In this document: positions 45,032 to 54,088 of the stretch, piece after piece
How the letters are laid out: each line of letters starts with the position of its first letter
Position numbering within the stretch: the first letter of the stretch is position 1
DNA from: Halovivax ruber XH-70
GTDB taxonomy: Archaea > Halobacteriota > Halobacteria > Halobacteriales > Natrialbaceae
Reading direction: 5' to 3'
Assembly (NCBI RefSeq): GCF_000328525.1
Contig: NC_019964.1
Span: 1,178,001-1,242,000, forward strand
DNA: 64,000 nucleotides
Notes under the pieces: generated by a model
What the model saw: only the letters and a program-made list of their open reading frames with translations
What the model was told of the DNA's origin: nothing
Databases searched by the model: none
Position numbers and translations under genes: made by a program

Positions 45032-46255
45032 ATGAGCACGCAGGTACACGCAACGATCTCGGAGGAGACGGTTCGGGAGATCAGCGACGCAAACGACGAG
45101 CCCGAGTGGCTCACGGAGACGCGTCTCGACGCGCTCACGAGCCTCTCGGAACTCGACATGCCGCCGGTCATCCGCACGCCCGGCCGCGACTGGACGAACC
45201 TCGACGCGCTCGACTTCGACTCCCTCGTCGACCCGCTGAACGCCGCCGAGGAGAAAGACCTCGTCGGGGAGGGTGACGTCGTCGTGACGACACTCGCCGA
45301 AGCCGCTGGTAACGACGAGTACGCGGACGTCGTCCGCGAGCACTTCGGGAGCGTCATCGACCCGCAGGAGAACTACCTCACTGCGCTCTCGACCGCGCTG
45401 TTCACGTCGGGCACGTTCGTCTACGTCCCCGAGGGCGTCGACGCCGAGGACGTCACGATCCGGACCGAGATGAACTCCCGGTCGCTGTTCAATTACACGC
45501 TCGTCGTCGCCGAGGATTCCTCGTCGGCGACGATTCTGGAGCGACAGTTTACCGGTGAGGACGCCGCTGCGAGCGAGGACCGCTACTACAGCGCCGTCGT
45601 CGAGGTCGTCGCCAACGAGAACAGTCACGTTCAGTACGGCTGGCTGCAGAATCTCGACGAGGACACGTACAACTACTCGCTCAAACGCGGCTCGGCCGAC
45701 ACGTACGCCACGATCAACTGGATCGAGGGCAACCTCGGCTCGCGCCTGACGAAGTCCGCCGTCGAGACGACTCTCGACGGCAGCGGCGCCGAGAGCCAGA
45801 TCGTCGGCGCGTTCTTCGGTCACGAGGAACAGCACTTCGACGTCAACGCCCGCGTCTGGCACAAGAACGAGCACACGACGGCCGACCTCGTCACGCGCGG
45901 TGTCCTCGACGACGAGGCCCGCTCGGTCTACGAGGGTGTCCAGGACGTCGGCACCGAGGCCTGGGACACGAGTTCCTACCAGCGCGAAAACACGCTGATG
46001 CTCTCGGACGACTCCGAGGCCGACGCGAGCCCGAAGCTGATCATCAACAACCACGACACCGAGGCCAGCCACTCCGCGACCGTCGGCCAGGTCGACGCCG
46101 AGGAGCTGCTGTACATGACCTCGCGTGGCATCCCGGAGGACGAGGCCACCGACATGCTCGTCGAGGGCTTCTTCGTCCCGGTCTTCGAGGAGATCGAGAT
46201 CGACGAGTTCCGTGACGACCTCGAAGCGCTCGTCCAAGCACGACTCGACGAGTAA
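45032..46255 (+). CDS. sufD: Fe-S assembly protein SufD
   Basis: The 407-aa SufB paralogue completes the SufBC2D complex. It has the beta-helix region (TSGTFVYVPEGVDAEDVTIR), VQYGWLQNLDEDTYNYSLKR and the C-terminal YMTSRGIPEDEATDMLVEGF motif. It begins 2 bp after sufB, indicating coupled translation. No SufS or SufU gene is nearby. Confidence 0.97.
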   Translation: MSTQVHATISEETVREISDANDEPEWLTETRLDALTSLSELDMPPVIRTPGRDWTNLDALDFDSLVDPLNAAEEKDLVGEGDVVVTTLAEAAGNDEYADVVREHFGSVIDPQENYLTALSTALFTSGTFVYVPEGVDAEDVTIRTEMNSRSLFNYTLVVAEDSSSATILERQFTGEDAAASEDRYYSAVVEVVANENSHVQYGWLQNLDEDTYNYSLKRGSADTYATINWIEGNLGSRLTKSAVETTLDGSGAESQIVGAFFGHEEQHFDVNARVWHKNEHTTADLVTRGVLDDEARSVYEGVQDVGTEAWDTSSYQRENTLMLSDDSEADASPKLIINNHDTEASHSATVGQVDAEELLYMTSRGIPEDEATDMLVEGFFVPVFEEIEIDEFRDDLEALVQARLDE

Positions 46256-46407
46256 CGTTCGATCCGATCGCCGGACGGCTTTCCGTTGGCTCGCTCGTTT
46301 TTCCGAATCCATCGTCGAACAGGTCACCGAACTGGACTACACAGATCGCATATCGTTACGACCCGTCTGACGGGTATTTTAATAGGGACCGGACCAAGTG
46401 GCGAACG

Positions 46408-47415
46408 ATGCAGACACTCTCGGTCGAACTCGACGAGGAGACCCTCCAGGCGCTCGAAGTGGAGCGCTCACTCATCGGCTTCGAGAGTCGCGACGCGTAC
46501 GTTCGCTGGATCATCGCCCACCGCGCGGCGATCGAACACGAGACCGAGATGGGAGATGTCCTGGACGCCTACAGCGACCGGATCGCGAACCTGGAGTCAC
46601 GGCTCGAATCGATCGAGTCGGGGACGTCGAGTTCCGAGGGGGCGGCGACCGCCGAGTCGGGATCGGCTGGATCCCCCGAGACGACCCAACGCCGGCCAGC
46701 GTCGTCCGACGGTGGGTGGACCGAGACAGCAACCGATGACACGACCGCGACGGTCAGCCCCGACGAACCGGAGACGGGAGACACCGCAACGGAAACGGCG
46801 GGAGCCGAACCGGGGACGCAGGCCACCGTCTCCCGTCCCGACGAATCAGGCCAGATCGATTCTGGCAATCGGTCTGACGAGTCGGAATCGAGTGGCACGA
46901 CGACCTCGTCCGACGCGGCTATCGATTCGATGAACCTCCGGCCGGAACGGGTCGAGCGTATTCGGGACGACGAACTCTCGGACGACGCGGGCGTACTCGG
47001 ATCGGTCGAGGTCGACCGCCTCGACGAACTCTCTCGACGGGCGGTCGCGAAGACCCGAAAGCAACTGGATCGTGACGTCGAAACCGGACTGGAGTACGAT
47101 TCTGCGACTTCGCTCGCGGAGACGAGCGACGACGTGCGACCCGGCGAGGACATCACTGGCCTGACGTCGATCGACGTTCCCGGTCGATCGCACGACCTCG
47201 TCGAGCAACGCCAGGAGTTGATCGGTGTCGCCCTCGCCCACCTGCGTGACGCCGGTGCGGCGAAGAAGGGTGACTTCGTCGATTCGTTGTACGACGAGTA
47301 CCCCGCGGGCTACGGCTCCCCGGGTGGCTGGTGGCGATGTCTCAAGAAGGGGCTCAAGCAGGTCGAGTGCGTGTCGGGCGGTGACGGCAGTCGTATCTGG
47401 CGGCTCGACGATTGA
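46408..47415 (+). CDS. RHH-like/acidic haloarchaeal protein after suf
   Basis: This 335-aa protein begins with a ribbon-helix-helix-like segment (MQTLSVELDEETLQALEVER, then GFESRDAYVRWIIAHR) and a short coiled coil. A long Ser/Thr/Glu-rich disordered linker (~70-170) follows. The C-terminal globular domain ends QLIGVALAHLRD-like, then DFVDSLYDEYPAGYGSP, GGWWRCLKKGLKQVE and RIWRLDD, which looks like a winged helix. Its role is unknown; both ends suggest DNA binding. It follows sufD by 152 bp. Confidence 0.8.
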   Translation: MQTLSVELDEETLQALEVERSLIGFESRDAYVRWIIAHRAAIEHETEMGDVLDAYSDRIANLESRLESIESGTSSSEGAATAESGSAGSPETTQRRPASSDGGWTETATDDTTATVSPDEPETGDTATETAGAEPGTQATVSRPDESGQIDSGNRSDESESSGTTTSSDAAIDSMNLRPERVERIRDDELSDDAGVLGSVEVDRLDELSRRAVAKTRKQLDRDVETGLEYDSATSLAETSDDVRPGEDITGLTSIDVPGRSHDLVEQRQELIGVALAHLRDAGAAKKGDFVDSLYDEYPAGYGSPGGWWRCLKKGLKQVECVSGGDGSRIWRLDD

Positions 47416-47445
47416 ACTCGTCGAGTCGGTCGGTCCCCGTTCGAC

Positions 47446-48192
47446 TTACTCGATGGCGTCGTGTGACCGCTGGACGACCAGGACCGGCCCCAGAAAGCGT
47501 TCGGCCACCTGTTTCGACGGCATGCCGAAGACGAACGTCACGACCGACGGGTCACTCTCCCCCATCACGACGGCGTCGTACTCCTCTGCGACCGTCGCGA
47601 TTCGGTCGACGCCGCCGTCCGCCTCGTCGACCAACTGTTCGATCGAGTCCAGCGCGACGCCACGGTCGACCAGCCGATCGGCGATGCCGTCGAGGAACGT
47701 TTCGGCGTCCTCGATCGTCTCGGTCGATTCAAGTCCGTGATAGAGTGTCACCGTGACGCCGGTACCGGCGAAGAGGCCGGCGACCAGTCTCCCGATACGA
47801 TCCACGCCGACGGTTCCGCGAACGGCGACGAGAACGTCCTCGGGCGGTTCGCACGCGTTCGGCACCAGGACGGCGTGACAATCGTGTTCGGCGAGGATTC
47901 GATTCAGGGTCTGCTGTTCCGAGTGGGTGAACACGAGTCGTCGTTCGACGGTTGCGCCGACATCCGTGAGCGTTTTCTCGAACTCCCGGAGCTTTCGCTG
48001 GGCGCGATCTTCGAACTGCAGTCGGGCCTGCTCCGGCGGCGTCTGGTCGGGGAGCACGTGATATCCCAGCAGGATCACGTGGGCGTTCTCGAGCAGTTCT
48101 CCCACGCCGTCGGGCAGGGTCTCTCCTTCGAGTACCTCGAGCGGGACGAGGACGGACGGTCTGTCGTCGGTTACATTCGGTGTGTCGGTCAT
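47446..48192 (-). CDS. Universal stress protein-family protein
   Basis: The 248-aa protein has two Usp-like halves: VLVPLEVLEGETLPDG near the start and a C-terminal half with DAVVMGESDPSV, FGMPSKQVAERFLGPVLVVQ. It lies 35 bp downstream of the APC permease on the same strand. Haloarchaeal cationic amino acid transporters often carry Usp domains at their C-terminus; here the two are separate genes, so it probably regulates that transporter. Confidence 0.88.
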   Translation of the reverse strand: MTDTPNVTDDRPSVLVPLEVLEGETLPDGVGELLENAHVILLGYHVLPDQTPPEQARLQFEDRAQRKLREFEKTLTDVGATVERRLVFTHSEQQTLNRILAEHDCHAVLVPNACEPPEDVLVAVRGTVGVDRIGRLVAGLFAGTGVTVTLYHGLESTETIEDAETFLDGIADRLVDRGVALDSIEQLVDEADGGVDRIATVAEEYDAVVMGESDPSVVTFVFGMPSKQVAERFLGPVLVVQRSHDAIE

Positions 48193-48227
48193 CGGTCGTC
48201 AGTGGCTCCTTCGGTGGTGTTTCACGG

Positions 48228-49652
48228 TCAAAACGCCCCTCGCAGGTCGATGTCCGCGGCGTAGTATCGGTACCAGCTGTAGGCGACGATCATGATCGCG
48301 GTTCCGACCGCGATCGATTCCGGTTGCATGAATCCGATCAGTACGAAGCTCGCGACCGCCCCAGCGATGGGGACCACCGGATACCCCGGTGTGACGAACG
48401 AGGGATCGTACCACGCCGGTGATCGTCGGCGCAGCGCGACCAGCGCGACGCACATCAGCCCGTACATGACGAGGTGGAGAAACGAGGCGACCTCGGCGAG
48501 CAGTCTGACCTGCCCGGTCGCCGTGAGCACGAGGATCGGCCCGCCGGCCAGTGCCAGCGCGACGTGGGGCGTTCCGTACTTCAAGTTGATGGTGCCAGCC
48601 CGTCGGGGGAGCAACGCGTCGCGGCTCAGCGCGAAGACGGTGCGTGAGGAACTAAGAATCGACGCGTTCGCGCTCGAAAACGTCGCCAGCAACCCGCCGA
48701 CGAGGATCAGGACCGCACCCGGCAGCCCGGCGAGTTCCCGTGCGACCTCGACGACGGCTGTTTCACCCGCTGCCTCGAGTGTCTCGGTGGTGACGACGCT
48801 GGTCGCGACGAATATCGTCAGGACGTAGAAGAGCCCGACCAGGAGCACCGAGCCGACCATCGCTCGCGACAGGTTTCGACTCGGTTCTTTGATCTCGCCG
48901 GCGACGGTCGCGACCTGGGCGAATCCGAGGTACGACGTAAAGACCAGCGCGGCCGTGCTCAGCACCGGAGCGTATCCCCGGGCGAAGAACGTCTCCGGTG
49001 GGCTTTGCTGGCCGACGACACCGACCGCGTCGAGCGAACCCAGGGTCAGAAACCCCGTCAGGATCACCAGTAGGACGATCACGACTGCGTTCTGGATCTT
49101 GGCCGTGTTTTCCGTGCCGGTAACACTGATCGCCGTCAGCCCGATGCCGAACAGCAATCCAATCACGCCGGGGTCGACGCCCAGCCCGAGCCCGAGCTCC
49201 GCCAGCACGGCCGCGACGTACTCGCCCAATCCGACGAGGTAGAACGCGGAGGCGAAGACGAGCCCGAGCCAGAGTCCGAGGCCGACGATAGCCCCAAACC
49301 CCGTATCCAGACATCGGGAGATGAAGAAGTACCCGCCGCCGGATCGGGGCATCGCCGTCGCCAGTTCCGACGTCGGGAGCGCGACGAGCATGGCGATGGC
49401 GGCGCCGATCCCGAACGACAGCGCCGCAGCGGGCCCGGCTTCCGCCACGGCGAGCCCCGGAAAGACGAAGATCCCGGCGCCGATCATGGTGCCGATACCG
49501 ATCGCCAGGCCGCCGGTCAGGCCGATCGTCCGCTCTAATTGCGTCCCCTCGTCGTGGACGGTGACCTCTGCCTTGGTATCAGCGTCCTCTCGGACCGGTT
49601 GCTCGCCGGCGACGTTCGTCGACGGGGCCGAGTCGTCTGGGCCATCCGCCAT
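48228..49652 (-). CDS. APC-family amino acid permease
   Basis: The 474-aa transporter has the APC N-terminal motif [20 protein letters not shown] and roughly 12 membrane helices, with an acidic cytoplasmic N-terminus. It is closest in pattern to haloarchaeal cationic/neutral amino acid transporters; the substrate is not readable. The downstream Usp gene (47446-48192) probably shares its transcript. A (GT)12 tract lies 42 bp upstream of the start. Confidence 0.92.
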   Translation of the reverse strand: MADGPDDSAPSTNVAGEQPVREDADTKAEVTVHDEGTQLERTIGLTGGLAIGIGTMIGAGIFVFPGLAVAEAGPAAALSFGIGAAIAMLVALPTSELATAMPRSGGGYFFISRCLDTGFGAIVGLGLWLGLVFASAFYLVGLGEYVAAVLAELGLGLGVDPGVIGLLFGIGLTAISVTGTENTAKIQNAVVIVLLVILTGFLTLGSLDAVGVVGQQSPPETFFARGYAPVLSTAALVFTSYLGFAQVATVAGEIKEPSRNLSRAMVGSVLLVGLFYVLTIFVATSVVTTETLEAAGETAVVEVARELAGLPGAVLILVGGLLATFSSANASILSSSRTVFALSRDALLPRRAGTINLKYGTPHVALALAGGPILVLTATGQVRLLAEVASFLHLVMYGLMCVALVALRRRSPAWYDPSFVTPGYPVVPIAGAVASFVLIGFMQPESIAVGTAIMIVAYSWYRYYAADIDLRGAF

Positions 49653-49693
49653 ACGGGTCCCATTGATAGACAGGGTGAAATGTGTACCGCCGC

Positions 49694-49717
49694 CGGTGTG
49701 TGTGTGTGTGTGTGTGT
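49694..49717. repeat. (GT)12 dinucleotide repeat
   Basis: Twelve uninterrupted GT units lie between the divergent APC permease and ferritin-like genes, 42 bp from the permease start and 94 bp from the ferritin-like ATG. Confidence 0.95.
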
Positions 49718-49810
49718 GTTGGTTACGGTTACCCTCGTCCAGCTGTCGATCGAGCCCTGCGGAAGCCGTGGACGGGGGAAGTTAAGTAGACCGCACACTG
49801 AGCCACGTGC

Positions 49811-50305
49811 ATGAGTCTGGGACAGCGCGTCGCGACCGATCACCAGCTCGCCCGGCTCCTTCAGATCGGGGTCGTGCTGGAGGAGGTCGTCGAGTCGCGC
49901 GCCGCCCACCACCTGGAGAGTCTCCCGGAGGCAGAACGGGAGGCGATCGACCCCGACGTCGAGGCGCTGCTCGACGAGGCCGCCGACGAATCCGCCGAGC
50001 ACCGCGATCGGCTGGCGGCGCTGGTCGACGAACTCGAGGCCGAGACGGTTCCCTACGAGGAGATCAACGCGCTCGTCGACGCGCGCTACGGCCCGCCTGA
50101 GGGGACCGACGGCGTGCTCTACGACCAGTTGTGTAACGAGGAGACGGCATACAAGTTCTACGACGATCTCATCGGTGCCATCGAATCTTCCGACGCCGAG
50201 TACGCGATCGACCGCGAGGAGGTTCTCGAAACCTTACGCGCCATTCGTGAGGAAGAACGCGAGGGGGTCGAAGACGTGACCGAGATCATGGAGCGACGAG
50301 CATGA
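49811..50305 (+). CDS. Ferritin-like helical protein
   Basis: The 164-aa protein is all-helical with Glu- and His-rich helices (VVLEEVVESRAAHHLESLPE; DESAEHRDRLAALVDELEAE; LCNEETAYKFYDDLIGAIES), consistent with a four-helix ferritin/rubrerythrin-like bundle, though no strict diiron motif set can be confirmed by eye. It is coupled, via a 17-codon bridging frame, to the DtxR-family regulator, so a role in metal storage or redox is likely. Confidence 0.75.
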   Translation: MSLGQRVATDHQLARLLQIGVVLEEVVESRAAHHLESLPEAEREAIDPDVEALLDEAADESAEHRDRLAALVDELEAETVPYEEINALVDARYGPPEGTDGVLYDQLCNEETAYKFYDDLIGAIESSDAEYAIDREEVLETLRAIREEEREGVEDVTEIMERRA

Positions 50306-50355
50306 CAGGACCGACACCACGTTCGCAGACGGCACGGACGGAGGGGAAGCGATGA
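50302..50355 (+). CDS. 17-aa bridging mini-frame
   Basis: An ATG at 50302 overlaps the ferritin-like stop (ATGA), and the TGA at 50353-50355 overlaps the start of the DtxR-family gene (ATGA). The peptide is MTGPTPRSQTARTEGKR. Either a tiny coupled peptide or chance; a GAGGGGAAG run ahead of ATG 50352 is the likely regulator ribosome site. Confidence 0.35.
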   Translation: MTGPTPRSQTARTEGKR

Positions 50356-50774
50356 ACACGGCCGACCAGTATCTGAAGGCGGTCTACCTCGCCCAGCGGA
50401 TGGAAGACGGGCCCGCCGCGACGGGGACGCTCGCGGATATGCTGGACGTCAGCCCCGCCAGCGTCAACGAGATGGTCGGCAAACTGGAGGAGCGCGGCCT
50501 GCTCGAACACGAGAAGTACAAGGGTGCGACGCTGACCGACGAGGGGATCGAGCGCGCCCACGACGCACTGACGACCTACTGCATCATCGAGCGCTTCCTC
50601 ACGAACGTCCTCGAAGTCGAGGAGTTCCGCGACGAGGCCCGCGCCCTGGAGGCCGTCATCGACGATACGGTCGCCGAGCGCCTGGACACCATCATCGATC
50701 GCCCGGCGGAGTGCCCGGAGTGTTTCGACCCCGAAGCCGACTGCTGTTCCTATCTCGAACCGAGTCTGGACTAA
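50352..50774 (+). CDS. sirR: DtxR/MntR-family metal-dependent regulator (SirR/Idr-like)
   Basis: The 140-aa protein has the DtxR-type winged helix (MNTADQYLKAVYLAQRMEDG; TLADMLDVSPASVNEMVGKL; EERGLLEHEKYKGATLTDEG) and a metal-binding/dimerisation domain (CIIERFLTNVLEVEEF). The C-terminus has CPECFDPEADCC, a Cys-rich end typical of haloarchaeal Idr/SirR proteins. It represses metal uptake and storage genes when iron or manganese is plentiful in related species. Candidate target here: the ZIP transporter at 56793-57707. Confidence 0.92.
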   Translation: MNTADQYLKAVYLAQRMEDGPAATGTLADMLDVSPASVNEMVGKLEERGLLEHEKYKGATLTDEGIERAHDALTTYCIIERFLTNVLEVEEFRDEARALEAVIDDTVAERLDTIIDRPAECPECFDPEADCCSYLEPSLD

Positions 50775-51088
50775 GGCGGTTAGTCGCACGGACGGTCCGG
50801 TTGCAGTGTACCCTTTTATCGGAACTTCCCGGGTCACGGAAACCGATCGCGGGTCGCTCCCGCGGTCGGCGGCCGACACGGCTGGAAGTGTTCGCACACG
50901 AGATCCGGTCTGGCCGTGCCATGCCACCCCGATCGGCATCGCGTCGCGCTCCGGCTGGCCGCCCTCGACGGTCGACACCCAGCGGTGACGGATTCCCCAA
51001 TCCAACGGTCGACGGTGATTGCCCCGCCGAGAACGGCGTCGAAACGCGAGGCTACCGAGAGCGAGCGCGTGAGGGCTCGTGCGAGAGG

Positions 51089-51095
51089 TTTATAT
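51089..51095 (+). promoter_or_regulatory. TATA box TTTATAT
   Basis: TTTATAT is centred 24 bp before the ATG at 51116, the spacing expected for a leaderless haloarchaeal transcript. It could also drive a structured non-coding RNA. Confidence 0.5.
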
Positions 51096-51115
51096 CTCGC
51101 GGGGGATATCGAATC

Positions 51116-51181
51116 ATGGCTTCGGCCTTCGCGGGTTGGAAGCCACCGTCTCGGGTGTTATGGCACCTGGGACATTTTTAA
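51116..51181 (+). CDS. Possible 21-aa leaderless microprotein
   Basis: ATG 51116 lies 24 bp after a TATA box centre. The peptide is MASAFAGWKPPSRVLWHLGH followed by F and TAA. Two hairpins follow at once. No homologue is known to me, so it may be a peptide, part of a small RNA, or a gene remnant. Confidence 0.3.
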   Translation: MASAFAGWKPPSRVLWHLGHF

Positions 51182-51200
51182 GCGGGAACGAAGTTCCCGC
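51182..51200. repeat. 7-bp stem hairpin
   Basis: GCGGGAA and TTCCCGC pair around a CGAAG loop. It begins immediately after the TAA of the 21-codon frame. Confidence 0.65.
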
Positions 51201-51206
51201 GATGCT

Positions 51207-51229
51207 CGAAAGAGTCTGAGACTCTTTCG
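51207..51229. repeat. 10-bp stem hairpin
   Basis: CGAAAGAGTC and GACTCTTTCG pair perfectly around a TGA loop. Together with 51182-51200 it makes a double-hairpin 3' structure. Confidence 0.7.
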
Positions 51230-51529
51230 TTGTCGCGCACGTCCCCCAGCGGCAATCGATGGAGACGACAGTTTCCGGATTGGGATACGCCGGATAGTGA
51301 CTCATATCCAACTGTAGTGGGGCGGATTTTGCATGGTTGGGTGTGTTAGCGCTACCTTCTAGGATAGAAGCGAGAGGACGGGATATGAATCGGATTTTCG
51401 ATCGTGATCTGCCTTCATCGTAGATGATCGCTTCGGTGGCTGAAGACGATCGTTGCTGCAGGCCGAAAATTCCCGGCCGAAAAGTAACACTATTAGTCCG
51501 TCGGAGGATATCCAAGTGATGCGTACGGA

Positions 51530-51602
51530 GTCCCGTGGTGTAGTGGCCAATCATAGCGGCCTTTGGAGCCGCTGACGGCGGTTCGAATCCGCCCGGGACT
51601 AC
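51530..51602 (+). tRNA. tRNA-Gln (anticodon TTG)
   Basis: The acceptor stem is AGTCCCG / CGGGACT, the anticodon stem GCGGC / GCCGC with loop CTTTGGA (TTG), and the T arm GGCGG-TTCGAAT-CCGCC. The discriminator base is A (51602). CCA is not encoded. Confidence 0.96.
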
Positions 51603-52008
51603 TAAAAATTATTACATATCTCTGACGGGCGAGCGAGTGGGTTCTATCGCCCGTTTATATATCCTTCACAACGGCTTCGTGAACTGCGGGTCCGTCGAAC
51701 GAGATTCGGTTGGTTCTAGTGCCTGTTCGATACGAGTTCGGAGGAAGCGACGCCATCATTGTACAGCGACATATCAAGGTATATTTTCTAACATATGACC
51801 GCTGACGACAGTCAAATTATCGAGAATATCTGCTCTATCGCCTCGGAGACGCCTTTCGGGAGATGATTAGTTCAACCCTGACCTATCCAGAAGACTTAAT
51901 TATAATTATTACCGAATTGACTGTGATGCTGTCACACAGCGGTCGCTCGATGATGAGTACAGGAGGAATACCAGGTGCACATCGGTCCGAACTGGGAGGG
52001 GGGCGGTG
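51603..52008. other. AT-rich interval between tRNA-Gln and the multicopper oxidase
   Basis: No gene is seen in 406 bp. The stretch is AT-rich compared with the window (notably 51770-51920), and TTTATATAT is present at about 51653. A GGGAGGGGGG run ends just before the oxidase start and may serve as its ribosome site. Confidence 0.55.
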
Positions 52009-53859
52009 ATGTTGGACCTTTCGAGACGCCGATTGCTGAAGGCCGGTGCCGCACTCGGATTGGTCGGGTCAGTTCCCGCTAGTTCGACTGCGATGGAAGG
52101 GGACGACGAGGGGCCGTCGTACTTCACCTCGCCCGACGTCGTTCACGAGAACAAGTACGTCCAGCCGCTTCCGATTCCGGACGAGCGCGAGCCCGACGGG
52201 ACCCGCAAGGGCAAGGAGTATCACGAACTCGAGATGCTGGAGGCCGAACATAGCTTCCACCCTGACCTCCCTGACACGACGATCTGGGGCTTCGACGGGC
52301 AGTTCCCCGGCCCCATCATCGCTGGACGGCGCAACGACAAACTCGCGATCGACTTCGACAACAGCAACCTGCCTGACGAGCACCTGTTCACGGTCGACGA
52401 GAACGTGGAGGGAACGACCACGGAGAACTACCACGGCTACGACGGCTCCGTCCCCGAGGTGCGCAATTCGACGCACGTCCACGGGCTCAACATCGATCCG
52501 GAAAACGACGGACAGGCCGATATGTGGAAATCGCCGGGCGGTGTGACGGGCCCGCGATTCTCGAACGACGTCCAGCAGCTTCCGAACCGCCAGCCTCGGC
52601 TCACGTCCATGTACCACGACCACACCCGGGGGCTCACGCGGCTCAACAACTACGCCGGACTGGTCGGTCCGTACTACATCCGGAGCAACAAGGAGGACAA
52701 ACTCGACCTCCCCGAGGGCGACTACGACATCCCGCTGGTTCTGGCGGACCGCTCGTTCACCGAAGACGGCGAGCTCCACTACCCGAAGATGTTCATGGCG
52801 AACGTCGCCGGCGACGTCGCGACGGTCAACGGTGCCGCGTTCCCGTCCCTCGAAGTCGAGCCGCGCCGGTACCGGTTCCGCCTCGTCAACGTCTCGAACG
52901 GTCGGACCTACGATCTCGGGCTGGACAACGACGATCCACACGGCCACGGCGCGCCGGCGCTCCACCAGATCTCGTCCGGCCACGGCTTCTTAGAGGAGGT
53001 CGTCGAGATCGGCCACCACGGCGACATGGACTCGCTGGTCGTGGCGCCGTTCGAGCGCGCCGAGATCATCGTGGACTTCTCCGAGTACGCCGGCGAGACG
53101 TTCACCGTGACCAACGACGCCACGTTCCCCTACGAGGGACCGATGGACCACGGCGGTGGCGGTCACGATGACGGTGGTCACGGCGGCATGAGCAGCATGG
53201 ACATGGACGATGGCATGGACCACGGTGGCGATCAGCCGCCGCTTCCGGAGATCATGCAGATCCAGGTGGCCGACGAGGTGACGGAGACCGATACGAGCAC
53301 ACCACCGACCCAACTCGACCTTCCGAGCCCGAAACGGGTGAACCCGAACGCAGCGAAGAAGACGCGGCAGGTAACCATGCAGATGGGGATGGACGACGAG
53401 GGCCTGATGATCCACACGCTCAACAACAAGCGGTGGAGCGACCCGATCGAGTTCACGCCCCAGCTCGGGTCGACGGAGATCTGGGAGCTGAAGAACGACG
53501 ACGACCACACGCACCCGATCCACCTACACCTCGTCGCGTTCGACGTCATCGAACGCGAATGGCACAACACCGACGAGGGACCGCGCCCGCCGCTGCCAAA
53601 CGAACGCGGCGGCAAGGACGTCGTCAAGGTAAACCCCGGCGAGACCGTCCGCATCGCCGTCGAGTTCAAGAACTTCGCCGGCAAGTACCCGTTCCACTGT
53701 CACATCTTAGAACACGAGGAACACGACATGATGCGGATGTTCGAGGTCGTCAAGGGAAATAGCGGCGATAACGGCCACGGTTCCGGTTCCGACGGAGAAG
53801 GGAAGCAGGGCCGAGGTCACGGTCGTGGTAATGGACGAGGTCACGGCCGACTCCGGTAA
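52009..53859 (+). CDS. Tat-exported multicopper oxidase
   Basis: The 616-aa protein begins with a twin-arginine signal (LSRRRLLKAGAALGLVGSVP). All four copper motifs are intact: HVHG (H156/H158), YHDHT (H203/H205), HPIHLHL (from H502) and HCHILEHEEHDMM, with T1 ligands C564, H569 and M574. It oxidises organic substrates or Cu(I) with reduction of O2 outside the cell. The pattern is closest to CotA/bilirubin oxidase-like enzymes. A His/Met/Asp-rich insertion at ~375-410 (MDHGGGGHDDGGHGGMSSMD) resembles the Met-rich copper-binding region of CueO. The C-terminus is glycine/arginine-rich. ATG 52009 is chosen over the in-frame GTG at 52006 because of the purine-rich run just upstream. Confidence 0.94.
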   Translation: MLDLSRRRLLKAGAALGLVGSVPASSTAMEGDDEGPSYFTSPDVVHENKYVQPLPIPDEREPDGTRKGKEYHELEMLEAEHSFHPDLPDTTIWGFDGQFPGPIIAGRRNDKLAIDFDNSNLPDEHLFTVDENVEGTTTENYHGYDGSVPEVRNSTHVHGLNIDPENDGQADMWKSPGGVTGPRFSNDVQQLPNRQPRLTSMYHDHTRGLTRLNNYAGLVGPYYIRSNKEDKLDLPEGDYDIPLVLADRSFTEDGELHYPKMFMANVAGDVATVNGAAFPSLEVEPRRYRFRLVNVSNGRTYDLGLDNDDPHGHGAPALHQISSGHGFLEEVVEIGHHGDMDSLVVAPFERAEIIVDFSEYAGETFTVTNDATFPYEGPMDHGGGGHDDGGHGGMSSMDMDDGMDHGGDQPPLPEIMQIQVADEVTETDTSTPPTQLDLPSPKRVNPNAAKKTRQVTMQMGMDDEGLMIHTLNNKRWSDPIEFTPQLGSTEIWELKNDDDHTHPIHLHLVAFDVIEREWHNTDEGPRPPLPNERGGKDVVKVNPGETVRIAVEFKNFAGKYPFHCHILEHEEHDMMRMFEVVKGNSGDNGHGSGSDGEGKQGRGHGRGNGRGHGRLR

Positions 53860-53991
53860 CTTCGTACGTCGCTTCGTCACCGGTTCGACCGTCTAGACGA
53901 AACCTCGTCTGACTATCGATCACGTCAGCTCGATCGAAAAACCGTCTGTATCGGGAAATTCGATCTGTAATCAGCTGTGCCGACGTATCGT

Positions 53992-54006
53992 TCTCTCTCT
54001 CTCTCT
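53992..54006. repeat. Short (TC) tract
   Basis: About seven TC units lie between the convergent oxidase and transducer genes. Confidence 0.8.
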
Positions 54007-54088
54007 GCGCTCGATCCGATTCAACCTCAGAATCGACCGGTTTGAACGTACTGAAAAGGATGCGAACCGATCGCCGTCGGTCGATGAG

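Larger units (their letters stand above)
50775..51529. other. 755-bp gene-poor interval before tRNA-Gln
   Basis: No full-length gene is convincing. Its first ~300 bp are GC-rich. The second part holds a good TATA box (51089-51095), a 21-codon frame (51116-51181) and two tight hairpins (51182-51200, 51207-51229). The last ~200 bp are more AT-rich and lead to tRNA-Gln. Confidence 0.6.

Noticed and set aside
50775-51080. SRP RNA or RNase P RNA in the GC-rich interval
   Set aside because: The conserved SRP helix 8 core and RNase P core strings could not be found by eye.
51114-51554. A 146-codon minus-strand frame over the tRNA-Gln 5' side
   Set aside because: It runs antisense into the tRNA, has no recognisable domain and has codon use unlike its neighbours.
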